Assembly: GCA_947581805.1 (NCBI GenBank)
Contig: CANPVM010000002.1
Coordinates: 1 to 64,000 of the forward strand
Reading direction: 5' to 3'
Length of the DNA: 64,000 nt
Source: an uncultured Clostridia bacterium
GTDB lineage: Bacteria; Bacillota; Clostridia; TANB77; CAG-508
Shown: positions 26,575-37,189 of the stretch, in pieces
How positions within the stretch are numbered: position 1 is the first letter of the stretch
Layout: every line of letters begins with the position of its first letter
The notes under the pieces: model-generated
Told to the model about the DNA's origin: nothing
The model's database searches: none
Seen by the model: only the letters and a program-made list of their open reading frames with translations
Program-made: the position numbers and the translations under genes

Positions 26575-29310
26575 TTATTTTGCCTCATACCAATTACTTG
26601 CTTCTGATACTTCTACCTCTAATGGTACCGATAAATGAATAGCATTTTCCATGCAGTTTTTTAATATTTCTTTTGCTTGTTCTTTTTCCTCTATTTTTAC
26701 TTCTAAAATGAGTTCGTCATGTACTTGTAGCACAATTTTAGCATCTAAGTTTGTTTCTTTTAATTTTTTATTCAAATTTACCATAGCAAGTTTCATAATA
26801 TCGGCTGCTGTTCCTTGAATTGGTGTATTCATTGCTGCTCTTGCGCCAAATTGACGAACCATATAATTATTTGATTTTAGTTCTGGCAAATATCTTCTTC
26901 TATGGAATAAAGTTTCCACATAACCTTGTTCTTTTGCTTTTTCTACAATATCGTTCATAAAAGCTTGAATTCCACTATATTTTTCCAAGTATTGTTCTAT
27001 ATATTGTTTTGCTTGTTTTCTAGAAATTCCTAATTGCTCTGCTAAACCAAAGTCGCTAATGCCATATACAATTCCAAAATTAACTGCTTTTGCAGCACTT
27101 CTTTGTTCTTTTGTTACTTCTTCAATAGGAATACCTAAAACTTTTGATGCTGCTTGTTTATGAATATCTTCTCCATTTTTAAATGCTTGTAACATGTGCT
27201 CATCTTGTGAAATATGAGCTAAAATTCTTAACTCAATTTGCGAATAATCGGCATCTATAAAAATATAACCTTCTTTTGGTTTAAATACTTTTCTTAACCT
27301 TTTTCCTAATTCAAAACGAGTTGGAATGTTTTGTAAATTTGGCTCAGTTGAACTAATTCTTCCTGTTGCCGTAACCGTTTGATGAAAATAAGAATGAATA
27401 CGCTCAGTTTTTTTATTTACATATGGTAGCATTCCTTCTACATAAGTAGAATTTAGTTTCATTAAACTACGATACTCTAATATTTTTTCTACAATAGGAT
27501 GCTCTCTTTTTATTTTTTCTAAAGTGTCTACATCAGTAGAATAGCCCTTTTTTGTCTTTTTTGAAGTTGTTAATTTTAGTTTTTCAAAGAGAATTGTTCC
27601 TAATTGCTGAGTAGAATTAATATTAAATTCTTCTCCTGCCAATTCATAAATTTCGGTTGTTAGTTTTTCTAATTGTGTTTTTAATTCTTCTCCAAAAGAA
27701 ATTAATTCTTCTTTGTCTAAATACATTCCGTTGTATTGCATTTTAGCAAGTACTTCTACAAGTGGCATTTCAATATCATGGAATAATGTTAAAGCATTTG
27801 CTTCTTCTAGTTTTTCTTTTAATGTTTTTTCTAAATTTTCCATTTGATAAACAAGAAGACTTCTTTCTTCTTTTTTTGCATCCGTAGCTACAGTATTATT
27901 AATTTCAAATAAGTTCATTTGCTTATTTTCATCTTGTGAAATACCTTTTTCAGCTAATATTTCATCAATATCTATCCCTAAATATTGATTCATTAAGCTT
28001 TTTAATTGATATTGATTTGTGGTAGGGCTTAAAAGATAAGCTGCAATTTCAATATCAAAGTAAAGGTTTTGCATGACAATATTTTGCTCTTTTAATAGTA
28101 CATAATCTTCTCTTAAATGATAACCTACTTTTTGAACTTTTTCATCTTCCATTATTTCTTTTAAAACTTGTAAAGCATTTTCATTTTCTATATTACTATC
28201 ATATACGATATTTTTTAGAAGTAGACTAAAAGAAACGATTTTCTTATGGATTCTCTTTTCATTTTCTTTTTCTTCTACTTTATCTAAATAATAAAATAAT
28301 TTTCCTTCTTGTTTTACTTGTTGTAATACCTCTTGCATTTCTTGTGAAATAACTGATATTTCTTTTCTTTCAAAAGTTTGAGTTTCTTTGTTGGTGTTGT
28401 TAGTCTCTTTATTTTCTTCTCCTGTTAAGGAGAAACGTTCTATATAACGATGAAATCTTAGTTTTTTAAATTCTTCATATACTTTTGGCTTGTCCCATTC
28501 TTTCAATTTTAAGTCTTCCATAGTTTGCTCAATAGGTACTTCTAAGTTAATTGTTCCTAATGTTTTAGAAAGAAACGCTAAATCTTTATTTTCTAGCATT
28601 TTTTCTCTTGTTTTTCCTTTAATGGTTTCTGCTTTCCCTTGTTCTAATTCTTCATAAATTTTTTCAATGCTTCCATAGGTTTGAATTAAACTAAGTGCTG
28701 TTTTTTCTCCTATCCCTGGAACACCTGGAATATTGTCGGAGGTATCTCCTTGCAGACCTTTTACTTCAATAAGTTGTATAGGCTCTAACCCATATACTTC
28801 TTTAATTTTATTTTTATCGAAGTCTTCTACTTCTGTTTTTCCTGCTTTTGTTCTAGGAATACGAACTATAATATGGTCTGAAGTTAATTGGAAAGTATCT
28901 CTATCTCCAGATAGAATCGTAACTTCTAAACCCTCTTTTTCTCCTCTTTTTGAAAGTGTTCCTAGTACATCGTCTGCTTCATAGCCTTCTTTTTCAATAA
29001 TAGTAATATTCATGTCTTTTAATACTTCTTTTATGATTGGCATTTGAGAAGCAAGTTCATCTGGCATACCATGACGATTTGCTTTATAACCTTCGTACAT
29101 TTTGTGCCTTGCTGTTGGTGCTTTTAGGTCAAAGGCAACTGCTAAATATTCTGGTTCTAAATCATCTAAAATTTTAAATAGTATTGCTAGAAAACCATAT
29201 ACCGCATTCGTATAGGTTCCTTCTTCTGTCATTAACATTTTTGAACCCATAATGCCATAAAAAGCTCTGTTCATAATACTATTTCCATCTACCAAAACAA
29301 GTCTTTTCAA
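26575..29310 (-). CDS. polA: DNA polymerase I
   Basis: 911 residues. The N-terminal 5'-3' exonuclease domain has LVDGNSIMNRAFYG, EADDVLGTL and LQGDTSDNIPGVPGIGEKTA. The middle exonuclease-like domain (about 320-490) lacks an obvious DEDD set and is probably inactive, as in Bacillus. The C-terminal polymerase has TATGRISSTEPNLQNIP, motif A DADYSQIELRILAHIS, the O-helix region QRSAAKAVNFGIVYG and motif C VLQVHDELILEV. Length and order are normal. Confidence 0.97.
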   Translation of the reverse strand: MKRLVLVDGNSIMNRAFYGIMGSKMLMTEEGTYTNAVYGFLAILFKILDDLEPEYLAVAFDLKAPTARHKMYEGYKANRHGMPDELASQMPIIKEVLKDMNITIIEKEGYEADDVLGTLSKRGEKEGLEVTILSGDRDTFQLTSDHIIVRIPRTKAGKTEVEDFDKNKIKEVYGLEPIQLIEVKGLQGDTSDNIPGVPGIGEKTALSLIQTYGSIEKIYEELEQGKAETIKGKTREKMLENKDLAFLSKTLGTINLEVPIEQTMEDLKLKEWDKPKVYEEFKKLRFHRYIERFSLTGEENKETNNTNKETQTFERKEISVISQEMQEVLQQVKQEGKLFYYLDKVEEKENEKRIHKKIVSFSLLLKNIVYDSNIENENALQVLKEIMEDEKVQKVGYHLREDYVLLKEQNIVMQNLYFDIEIAAYLLSPTTNQYQLKSLMNQYLGIDIDEILAEKGISQDENKQMNLFEINNTVATDAKKEERSLLVYQMENLEKTLKEKLEEANALTLFHDIEMPLVEVLAKMQYNGMYLDKEELISFGEELKTQLEKLTTEIYELAGEEFNINSTQQLGTILFEKLKLTTSKKTKKGYSTDVDTLEKIKREHPIVEKILEYRSLMKLNSTYVEGMLPYVNKKTERIHSYFHQTVTATGRISSTEPNLQNIPTRFELGKRLRKVFKPKEGYIFIDADYSQIELRILAHISQDEHMLQAFKNGEDIHKQAASKVLGIPIEEVTKEQRSAAKAVNFGIVYGISDFGLAEQLGISRKQAKQYIEQYLEKYSGIQAFMNDIVEKAKEQGYVETLFHRRRYLPELKSNNYMVRQFGARAAMNTPIQGTAADIMKLAMVNLNKKLKETNLDAKIVLQVHDELILEVKIEEKEQAKEILKNCMENAIHLSVPLEVEVSEASNWYEAK

Positions 29311-29358
29311 AGTTTTTCCTCCTACTTCTATCTAGAATTTTATCCTATTTTTTATATT

Positions 29359-30651
29359 TTATGATGCATATTTTTGTAATCTATCATATTTTATTTCTTC
29401 TTTTGAGTATTCTTCTGGCTTTAGTCCAACCCTTTTCTTCATAAATCGATTTACTAATATCATTAATATAAAAAAGATAATTCCTACAATAATCATACAA
29501 TATGCTGTTTTCATTCTATCTAATAAAAAGGATGCAAATATTCCAAATATGGCACTAGTAATACTTTTTAGTAGATTGTTAGCAATAAAAATTTTTGTAT
29601 CAATTTCTTCATTTGTAAAATTACTTAAATACTTTTCAATTAAAGGATTATAAATACCTAAGCAAATATATTTTATAGTATAAAAACCTACGATAAATAT
29701 AATCATTATTTTCATTTGCTCTGCTGCTATTCCTAAGATACCTGAAAACAAACAACTGATTGCGCATAATAATCCTATTATTGTAAGAGATTTATTTTGA
29801 AACTTATTGTGAAATTGTTCTTGTTTTTTAGTAAATATTCCTGAAACAATTTGGAGCATTGCAGCTAAAATTCCTAAGAAGCTTGCCGATATTTCTAAAT
29901 CTTCTAATAAACTAATTTCATAATTTGTTAATATACTGAATAAAGCCATTATAATGGCTGAAAATAAAATTAACCCTTTTACTCTTTCTGATTTTATAAC
30001 AAATTTAAAGGCTTCTTGTATATCTATTAGTTGATTACCACTTTCTTTCTTTTCCTTTTTTGTCTTTTCAAGTGGTTCAATAAAAAGAGTGGATAAAAAT
30101 GTAACCAATAGTAAAGTAGATAGTGATAAACAGATAGGAATATAAGGATTTACTTCATATAAAATTCCAGCAATAACTGTTGAAATAGCATTTATTATGT
30201 AATAGTTTGCCATTCCTTTTTCTGTAATTTTTGCAAAAATTCTACTTTTATACTTTGTAGGTGGTATTGATTCGCTAAGCAGACTTGGTTCTGCACTTTC
30301 TTTAATAGCAAAGGATAAACCACTTAAAATTTCTGCAATAATGAGATGAAATAGATTCTGGCTACAAATAATTAATATCATATAAACACAACTTAATACA
30401 TTTCCGATGATTATACTATTTTTTCTTCCAAAAAATTCAATAATAAAAGTTGCTGGCATTTGGGCAATAATAGAAAATAAATAATAAAATGAATCAATTA
30501 ATACCACATCTGCTGCATTAATATGTTTTACTTGTGTTAAAAATAAAAAATTAATGGTATAGAAAAATAAATAATCCCAACTTAATCTTTTATATAGTGG
30601 AAATAATTTCATATTTCTTTTTCTCATTTGTATTTTATTTGTTTCGTCCAT
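29359..30651 (-). CDS. Major facilitator superfamily transporter
   Basis: 430 residues with about 12 predicted membrane helices and a cytoplasmic loop rich in Lys (EPLEKTKKEKKESG, about 192-205) between the two halves. EFFGRKNSIIIGN is the conserved loop 2-3 MFS motif. The substrate is unknown; clostridial MFS proteins of this type are often annotated as drug or metabolite exporters. It ends with a hydrophilic tail. Confidence 0.82.
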   Translation of the reverse strand: MDETNKIQMRKRNMKLFPLYKRLSWDYLFFYTINFLFLTQVKHINAADVVLIDSFYYLFSIIAQMPATFIIEFFGRKNSIIIGNVLSCVYMILIICSQNLFHLIIAEILSGLSFAIKESAEPSLLSESIPPTKYKSRIFAKITEKGMANYYIINAISTVIAGILYEVNPYIPICLSLSTLLLVTFLSTLFIEPLEKTKKEKKESGNQLIDIQEAFKFVIKSERVKGLILFSAIIMALFSILTNYEISLLEDLEISASFLGILAAMLQIVSGIFTKKQEQFHNKFQNKSLTIIGLLCAISCLFSGILGIAAEQMKIMIIFIVGFYTIKYICLGIYNPLIEKYLSNFTNEEIDTKIFIANNLLKSITSAIFGIFASFLLDRMKTAYCMIIVGIIFFILMILVNRFMKKRVGLKPEEYSKEEIKYDRLQKYAS

Positions 30652-30710
30652 CCTAATCTCCTTATATTTTATCGTTTCTGTTCAAAAATTTTTTACTTTC
30701 ATCTATTTTT

Positions 30711-32153
30711 TTAATTAGATAATCCTTGTTTCAAAAATTTATAAATAGATGTGTTATCAATTACGTCATACTTAGTTAAGTCATTTGCACTATTTCCATA
30801 TGCATATAATAATACATTCGTTTCTGTATGTGCTCCATAAGATGTAAATAAAGAATCTTGTAATTGTTGTTTTGAGGTTACTCCATCTAAATTTAATCCT
30901 CCTGTTTCATGGTCAGCAGTTACTATTAGTAAGGTATCTGGATGGGTATCTACATATTCTATAGCCACTTTAATTGCATCATCAAAATCGATTAGTTCTG
31001 TTAGCATTTTTGCCATATTTCCTTCGTGTGAATAAGTATCGATATCAGAACCTTCTATCATTAGTATGAATCCATTTTCGTTTTCTAATCTAGGAATTAC
31101 TGCTTCTACCATATCGGCTAACGGTGTTCTTATATTTTCTTTGCTAATACTTTCGTTAGCAAACGTTCCTATTACTTTTTCATTTTGAGCTATTTTATTT
31201 AATTCAGAAAGATGATTAATCCATTTATAATTGTTATTTAGCATATTTTGCTCATATTGGCTAAAATAATTTCTTCCTCCTCCTAGCATAATATCTATAA
31301 AGGATTGTGTTTGTGATTCTGCTATTTTTTCATAATTATATCTATGTTCATTATGGATAGAAAATCCTGCTGGTGTAGCATGATTAAGAATTTGAGTACA
31401 TACAATACCCGTTTTTAATCCTTTTGCATTGGAATATTCCATAATGTTTTCTACATTATTTCCATATTGGTCTTTTCCTAGTACAGCATTGTTTGTTTTA
31501 TATCCACTCGATAATGCAGTAGCAGCTGCAGCACTATCAGTTACGGTTGATGTAGAGGCTGTTTTTACATATGTTTTATCTTTTATTTTTTGAAGATTAA
31601 GAGTTTGTCCTTTATATAATTGGCCTGCTAAGATGTGATTTTCTCCCATTCCATCTCCTATCATATAAATAACATTTTTAATTTTATTTTCTGTTGTTGG
31701 TATCTTTCCTATATTTATATTTTCGTTATAATCTAGCCATTCTCCTATTGTGTTGGTATTGTTTTCTCCTATTCCATATTGTAAATGATAGATTTTATTA
31801 TATCCTTCAAAGTTTGCTTCTACTCTATATTGATTAGGATTTTCATTTGCTATATCACTATGAAATACAATTGTAAAGTTATCTAGATTTTTCAACATGT
31901 GATTTGTTATTTCATATGAATAAATATAATCCTTTTCTTGCTTTAGCTCACTTACTGATATTTGCTCGCTTGTTGTTTGTGTATTGGAATCATATAAATA
32001 AGCATAAACGTGTTCCCAACTTGCTGGCTTATCAAAATATATTTTTCCTAGTGTTTTTTCTTTTTTTGAAAAATATATAGAAGATGCCAAAACAATCATT
32101 AAAATTAATACTATAATACATAAATTTGTTATTTTATTTTCTTTTAATTTCAT
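30711..32153 (-). CDS. phoA: Alkaline phosphatase with an N-terminal starch-binding-like domain
   Basis: 480 residues. An N-terminal membrane anchor (about 10-27) is followed by a beta-sandwich region (about 35-130, YFDKPASWEHVYAYLYD) that resembles a starch-binding CBM26/25-type module. The phosphatase domain shows MIGDGMGENH (metal), VTDSAAAATALSSGYKT with the catalytic Ser (about 205), HATPAGFSIHNEHR and TADHETGGL. It would act on the outer face of the membrane. The added N-terminal module is unusual for PhoA and might bind surface glycan. The C-terminus is complete. Confidence 0.9.
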   Translation of the reverse strand: MKLKENKITNLCIIVLILMIVLASSIYFSKKEKTLGKIYFDKPASWEHVYAYLYDSNTQTTSEQISVSELKQEKDYIYSYEITNHMLKNLDNFTIVFHSDIANENPNQYRVEANFEGYNKIYHLQYGIGENNTNTIGEWLDYNENINIGKIPTTENKIKNVIYMIGDGMGENHILAGQLYKGQTLNLQKIKDKTYVKTASTSTVTDSAAAATALSSGYKTNNAVLGKDQYGNNVENIMEYSNAKGLKTGIVCTQILNHATPAGFSIHNEHRYNYEKIAESQTQSFIDIMLGGGRNYFSQYEQNMLNNNYKWINHLSELNKIAQNEKVIGTFANESISKENIRTPLADMVEAVIPRLENENGFILMIEGSDIDTYSHEGNMAKMLTELIDFDDAIKVAIEYVDTHPDTLLIVTADHETGGLNLDGVTSKQQLQDSLFTSYGAHTETNVLLYAYGNSANDLTKYDVIDNTSIYKFLKQGLSN

Positions 32154-32157
32154 ATCC

Positions 32158-32709
32158 TTATCCTCTTATCTTTTTTATTTGCTTTTGATATCTTTCTTCC
32201 TCAGAAAATACACAACCACAATACTTTTGCATATATAAACCGAGTTCTCTTGCCTTTGCTTGTCCGTCACGAAAACCAACACGAAAATCTCTATATAAAA
32301 AGGTTAAACCATAGTTTTTTGCAATTTTTTCTCCCATTTCTTTTAGAAGTTCATGCTTTTGATAAGGGCTTACAAGTAATGTTGTAGTAATAGTATCAAA
32401 ACCATGCTCTTTAGCATATTTTGCAGTCTGCTCTAAACGAACTTTGTAACAGTAATTTTGGCAACGATTTGGCAAATCAGAAATCACATTTTTACAGAAT
32501 TCGTCTAACCCATATTCCTCTTCAAAAATTGCCTCTACTCCTATTTGCTTGGTATATTCTTTTAAACAATCTCTCCTTGCCGTATATTCCATATAAGGAT
32601 GAATATTCGGATTATACCAATAAACAGTTGGTTCTATTTCTTCATTTCTTAACGAATCTATACAATATACGCTACATGGAGCGCAACAAGTATGCATTAA
32701 TAACTTCAT
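32158..32709 (-). CDS. queH: Epoxyqueuosine reductase QueH
   Basis: 183 residues. It starts MKLLMHTCCAPCSVYC and carries the vicinal Cys pairs CCAPC (about 8-12), an internal CQNYC and the C-terminal YCGCVFSEEERY. These are the hallmarks of the iron-sulfur QueH that catalyses the last step of queuosine synthesis at the tRNA wobble position. It overlaps the upstream membrane-protein gene by four bases (ATGA), so the two are translationally coupled. Confidence 0.92.
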   Translation of the reverse strand: MKLLMHTCCAPCSVYCIDSLRNEEIEPTVYWYNPNIHPYMEYTARRDCLKEYTKQIGVEAIFEEEYGLDEFCKNVISDLPNRCQNYCYKVRLEQTAKYAKEHGFDTITTTLLVSPYQKHELLKEMGEKIAKNYGLTFLYRDFRVGFRDGQAKARELGLYMQKYCGCVFSEEERYQKQIKKIRG

Positions 32710-34088
32710 TTCTCTTTCTCCGTTTCTATACTATTAATTTCTTTATCGTTTATTTGGAACAATGTTTTTATAATAATAAAAATATTAATAATAGATATTA
32801 CAAATATTCTGTATGTAAAAAATGAATGAATAAGAGAATGCTGTTTTAAAATCATATACCAGGCAATAGGTAATAATGACATACAAATATATGGAATACA
32901 TTCTTTTAAATTATTCTTAAAATTAATATCTTTATCATATTTTTTTATTAGGTTGATTACAATACTAATCATTCCTATTATCATAATGAAAAATACTACA
33001 TATAAAGACAAAGAATGTAAATTTTTATTGATAACATCCCATAATGTATATTTTATGTTTCCATTTGCATTAGTAGGTAATTTTATTCTATATAGAGCCT
33101 GCTCTATAGCTTGTGCAATTAAATTCCTATCAAAAAATACCTGAGTTATTATCCATTTAGCTCCCCATGTTAAACCATAACCTAGAGCCCATGCAATACC
33201 TATTATAATAATTTGTTTGTTCGTTTCTTTGATTGATATATTATGATTTTCTTTTTGTAATAGTAAAAAGTATGTGGTTCCTACTATTCCTAAAGTAATA
33301 ATTGGTGCTGTTAACAAATCAATAAAATTGGTAACTGAACCTAATATAAAGAAAAACATAAACATATCTTTTTTTTGCTTTTTTAATAATAATAAAATCG
33401 TACTAATAAATGTTAAAATAAAGATTAATATTTCATTTATTGATTGAGTTACTATTAATATAGAAACGCAAAAGAATCCTAATGCATAGATTAGAGCTGT
33501 TATCTTATTAATTTTTTTACTGATTAAAATTAACATGGTTATCATTAATACTAAAGTTAAGATAAAGAAGATAATTCTAATAGAACTATAAGAGAAAAAT
33601 ACAAGTAATGGTCTTAAAATAACCAAGTACCCATGCCAGTATCTTGCATATTCAAAAGATTCTTCTATTTTTTCACCATGCATTAACCCATATAATTCTT
33701 TTGTTTGATAAATATCTCCTGTTTTTGGATTTCTATATTTTGCAGTGATTCCTAAATTATATTGACTGTCAATATGTTCTACTTTTGTTTGTGATGGTAT
33801 AAAATCTTTTCTAGCTAACATAGAACTTTTTATTGGAGTACTACTATCTATAGAATATGCGGTGTTAATCATTAGTGCATCTGTAAAAGTAAATATGCTT
33901 TCATATTTATAGCCTAAATTAAAGAACACCTTTTCATTATCATTAAATAAGGTTTCTGAACTTTCTTTTACATTTTTTTGTAATAAAGAAGATGGTATCA
34001 TACTAGAAAATGTCATTAAAATCATATAAGTACAAATGATAATAATAAATGCCAATAAATATTTTAAAATATATTTTATTTTTTTCAT
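32706..34088 (-). CDS. Polytopic membrane protein, unknown
   Basis: 460 residues. One N-terminal helix, an extracytoplasmic loop of about 120 residues containing FEYARYWHGYLVILRPL, then about nine helices. The layout resembles GT-C-type glycosyltransferases or the large membrane proteins found near clostridial surface loci, but the DxD-type motif is not clear. It overlaps queH by four bases. I cannot assign a function. Confidence 0.7.
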   Translation of the reverse strand: MKKIKYILKYLLAFIIIICTYMILMTFSSMIPSSLLQKNVKESSETLFNDNEKVFFNLGYKYESIFTFTDALMINTAYSIDSSTPIKSSMLARKDFIPSQTKVEHIDSQYNLGITAKYRNPKTGDIYQTKELYGLMHGEKIEESFEYARYWHGYLVILRPLLVFFSYSSIRIIFFILTLVLMITMLILISKKINKITALIYALGFFCVSILIVTQSINEILIFILTFISTILLLLKKQKKDMFMFFFILGSVTNFIDLLTAPIITLGIVGTTYFLLLQKENHNISIKETNKQIIIIGIAWALGYGLTWGAKWIITQVFFDRNLIAQAIEQALYRIKLPTNANGNIKYTLWDVINKNLHSLSLYVVFFIMIIGMISIVINLIKKYDKDINFKNNLKECIPYICMSLLPIAWYMILKQHSLIHSFFTYRIFVISIINIFIIIKTLFQINDKEINSIETEKEK

Positions 34089-34103
34089 AAAATCCCCTTT
34101 TTT

Positions 34104-35111
34104 TTATAAATATGTATATCCCATATGTGCATAAGCTGGTTCAAGTGGAACTCTGCCTCGTGGTGTTCTTGCTATAAAACCAATTTGAATCAAGTATGGT
34201 TCATATACATCTTCTATTGTTTCTACTTCCTCTCCTATTGTTGTTGCTAATGTTTCAATGCCTACTGGTTTTCCATGGTAAGTTAAAATCATGGTATCTA
34301 ATAATTTTCTATCAATTTCATCTAACCCTAATTCATCAATTTCTAAACTATTTAATGCATGTTTTGCTATTTTTAGAGTAATATTACCATCTTCTAATAC
34401 CATAGCATAATCTCTTACTCGTTTTAATAAACGATTAGCAATTCTAGGAGTTCCACGAGAACGTCTTGCAATTTCTCTAGCAGATTCCTCATCAATTTCA
34501 ATTTTTAGAATGCGTGAAGAACGTTTAATAATCGTAGTCAAATCTTCTATATTATATAGTTCTAGACGATGAATAATGCCAAAGCGGTCTCTTAAAGGTG
34601 TAGTTAAAGCACCTGCTTTTGTAGTAGCACCAATTAAAGTAAATTTTGGTAAATCAATGCGAATCGATTTAGCACTTGGCCCTTTCCCTATTACAATATC
34701 TAAAGTAAAATCTTCTAAAGCAGGATATAAAATTTCTTCTATACTTTTACTTAAACGGTGTATTTCATCGATAAATAGAACATCAAATTCAGCTAAATTT
34801 GTTAAAATTGCTGCTAAATCCCCTGGTTTTTCTATTGCAGGTCCAGAAGTAATTTTAATATTGGATTTCATTTCATTTGCTATAATACTTGCAAGTGTAG
34901 TTTTTCCTAAACCTGGTGGACCATATAGTAAGACATGATCAAGAGGCTCCTTCCTTTTTTTAGCAGCCTCTACATAAATTTTCATATTTTCTTTTACTTT
35001 ATCTTGTCCAATGTATTCTTGAAGGTTTTTTGGTCTTAATGTATTTTCCATTTTTTCTTCTACTATATTTTCTAATTCTGGATTAATTAATTTATTTTCA
35101 TCCGTTCTCAT
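34104..35111 (-). CDS. ruvB: Holliday junction branch migration helicase RuvB
   Basis: 335 residues, normal length. AAA+ ATPase with [14 protein letters not shown] (about 26), Walker [12 protein letters not shown] (about 64), Walker [11 protein letters not shown] (about 111), sensor GATTKAG, arginine finger region TPLRDRFG, and a C-terminal winged helix with [18 protein letters not shown] and PRGRVPL. It drives RuvA-bound junctions. ruvA and ruvC are not in the window. Confidence 0.97.
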   Translation of the reverse strand: MRTDENKLINPELENIVEEKMENTLRPKNLQEYIGQDKVKENMKIYVEAAKKRKEPLDHVLLYGPPGLGKTTLASIIANEMKSNIKITSGPAIEKPGDLAAILTNLAEFDVLFIDEIHRLSKSIEEILYPALEDFTLDIVIGKGPSAKSIRIDLPKFTLIGATTKAGALTTPLRDRFGIIHRLELYNIEDLTTIIKRSSRILKIEIDEESAREIARRSRGTPRIANRLLKRVRDYAMVLEDGNITLKIAKHALNSLEIDELGLDEIDRKLLDTMILTYHGKPVGIETLATTIGEEVETIEDVYEPYLIQIGFIARTPRGRVPLEPAYAHMGYTYL

Positions 35112-35142
35112 GTAAAATTTCCTCTTTTTTATACATTACTTT

Positions 35143-36099
35143 TTATTTATTATCTTTTTCAATGTGATTTAAGTTTTCACATTGCATATATCTTAATAAA
35201 TTAAGTTCATATTTTTCTCTGTTTTGTTTTACTACTGTATCTAATATAACTCCACATTGTGCAGTAATTAAAGCAAATGTCATAATACCGGTAGCTAGAA
35301 TAGAAGAAGGTACTTTTGTAATATATCCTGTTTGTACAAATTCTACAATGACAGGAATTCCTATTAATAATCCTAAAATGGCAATAATAATCGATATCGT
35401 CCAAAAAAATTGTCTTGGTTTGAAATCTTTTAACATTTTTATAATTGTTTTTAATACTTTAATTCCATCTGTTATTGTGTTTAGTTTTGAGAAACTTCCC
35501 TTTGGTCTATCTCTATATACAATAGGAATTTCTTTTATGATAAATTTTTTATCTAATGCATGTAAAGTCATTTCTGTTTCAATTTCAAATTTAGCACTCA
35601 TAACAGGCATATTTTTTACAAAAATTTTGTTAAATACGCGATATCCTGTCATAATATCTTTTAAATCTGTTTTAAATAATTTATTAATAGAATTTTTTAC
35701 AATTTGATTTCCAAATTCATGAAAAGGTCTTTTATTTTCATTTTTATAAGTGCCATTTGTTAACCTATCTCCTATTACCATATCGGCTTCTTTATTAACG
35801 ATAGGAGCAATTAATTTATGCACTTCTTCTGCAGGGTAAGTATCATCTCCATCTACCATGACATAAATATCTGCTTCTATTTCTCTAAACATTCTTCTTA
35901 CTACATTTCCTTTTCCTTGTTGGTATTCATTTCGAACAATAGCTCCACATTGCTTTGCAATTTCAGCAGTTCTATCTTTTGAATTGTTGTTATAAACATA
36001 AATATCTGCTTCTGGTAGTTCTTTTTGAAAATCTTTTATTACTTTTTCAATTGTAATTTCCTCATTATAACAAGGAATTAATACAGCAATTTTATCCAT
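35143..36099 (-). CDS. Family 2 glycosyltransferase with two C-terminal membrane helices
   Basis: 318 residues. The GT-A domain begins AVLIPCYNEEITIEKV. It has YNNNSKDRT, YVMVDGDDTYPAEE with the DxD (about 80) and GYRVFNKIF, then two membrane helices (about 230-290) and a short cytoplasmic tail. This is the architecture of polyprenyl-phosphate sugar transferases (DPM1/GtrB-type). It opens, at the 3' side, the glycan locus that runs to 46341. Confidence 0.88.
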   Translation of the reverse strand: MDKIAVLIPCYNEEITIEKVIKDFQKELPEADIYVYNNNSKDRTAEIAKQCGAIVRNEYQQGKGNVVRRMFREIEADIYVMVDGDDTYPAEEVHKLIAPIVNKEADMVIGDRLTNGTYKNENKRPFHEFGNQIVKNSINKLFKTDLKDIMTGYRVFNKIFVKNMPVMSAKFEIETEMTLHALDKKFIIKEIPIVYRDRPKGSFSKLNTITDGIKVLKTIIKMLKDFKPRQFFWTISIIIAILGLLIGIPVIVEFVQTGYITKVPSSILATGIMTFALITAQCGVILDTVVKQNREKYELNLLRYMQCENLNHIEKDNK

Positions 36100-36123
36100 T
36101 TTTTTACCTCTTTTCCTAATAAT

Positions 36124-37068
36124 TTATGCATTTAATTCTTTTTCCCCATTATACTCATTTACAAAATATAATGGTCTATTTTTTGTTTCGTTGAAAATTC
36201 TTCCTAAATATTCTCCTATAATACCAAATAACAATATTTGCACTCCTGAGAAAAATAAAATAAGTAAAATAATAGCTTGATAAGCTTGTACAAAAGTACT
36301 TGTTAGAATACATTTTACAATAACATAAATAAAATAACAAAATAGTGCAAAAAAGGTTGGAATGCTTAAATATGTTGATATTCTAAGTGGTGAAGTGGTA
36401 AAGGAAGTAATACCATCAATTGCTAAATCAATTAGTTTACGATAGTTCCATTTTGTACTTCCTGCAATTCGTGGGTCTCTTTCATACATTACTTCTTTTT
36501 TCTTATAGCCTATCCAGCTAAACATACTTTTCGAGCATCTTTGTGATTCTCTTAATTTTTTTAAAGCATTAACACAACGTCTATCTAAAAGGCGAAAATC
36601 TCCGGTATCTTTTTGAATAGGAACTCTTGTTAAACTTTGTAATACTCGATAGTACATTTTGGATGTGAACTTTTTAAGCCATGTTTCCCCTTTTCTACTA
36701 CTTCTTCTTGCATAAACATCATCATAGCCTTCTTCCCAGTATTTAATTAATTCTGGAATTAATTCTGGTGGATCTTGTAAGTCAGCATCCATAAAGATAA
36801 CGCAATCACCTTTGGCATAATCTAGACCTGCTATCATAGCAATTTCTTTTCCAAAATTACGAGAAAAATCTACATAGCAAATTCGCTCATCTTTTTTTCT
36901 GAGTTCTTTTATAATGTCAATTGTTTTATCTTTACTTCCATCGTTTACAAATAATACTTCAAATTCATAGTTATTTACGCTATTCATTAATTTGTTTAGT
37001 CTTTCATATAACATTGGTAAAGCTTCTTCTTCATTATATGCTGGAATAATAATGCTTATTTTTTTCAT
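36124..37068 (-). CDS. GtrB-like polyprenyl-phosphate glycosyltransferase
   Basis: 314 residues starting MKKISIIIPAYNEEEA at 37068, right behind AAGGAGAAAGA. A longer frame from 37134 has no ribosome site. The GT2 domain shows LFVNDGSKD, VIFMDADLQDPPELIPE with the DxD (about 95) and DTGDFRLLDRR. Two C-terminal helices and the tail GEYLGRIFNETKNRPLYFV match the GtrB/YkcC family that loads glucose or GlcNAc onto undecaprenyl phosphate. It pairs with the GT-C-like gene at 39222. Confidence 0.92.
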   Translation of the reverse strand: MKKISIIIPAYNEEEALPMLYERLNKLMNSVNNYEFEVLFVNDGSKDKTIDIIKELRKKDERICYVDFSRNFGKEIAMIAGLDYAKGDCVIFMDADLQDPPELIPELIKYWEEGYDDVYARRSSRKGETWLKKFTSKMYYRVLQSLTRVPIQKDTGDFRLLDRRCVNALKKLRESQRCSKSMFSWIGYKKKEVMYERDPRIAGSTKWNYRKLIDLAIDGITSFTTSPLRISTYLSIPTFFALFCYFIYVIVKCILTSTFVQAYQAIILLILFFSGVQILLFGIIGEYLGRIFNETKNRPLYFVNEYNGEKELNA

Positions 37069-37189
37069 ATTCTTTCTCCTTAAAGTTCTAATTTTAATTG
37101 GTATTATTATATCTTTTTTTAGTCTTTTATGCAATAAAAAAATTAAACTTATTCTACTTGATTTATAACCTCTATTTTTATATCTTATT

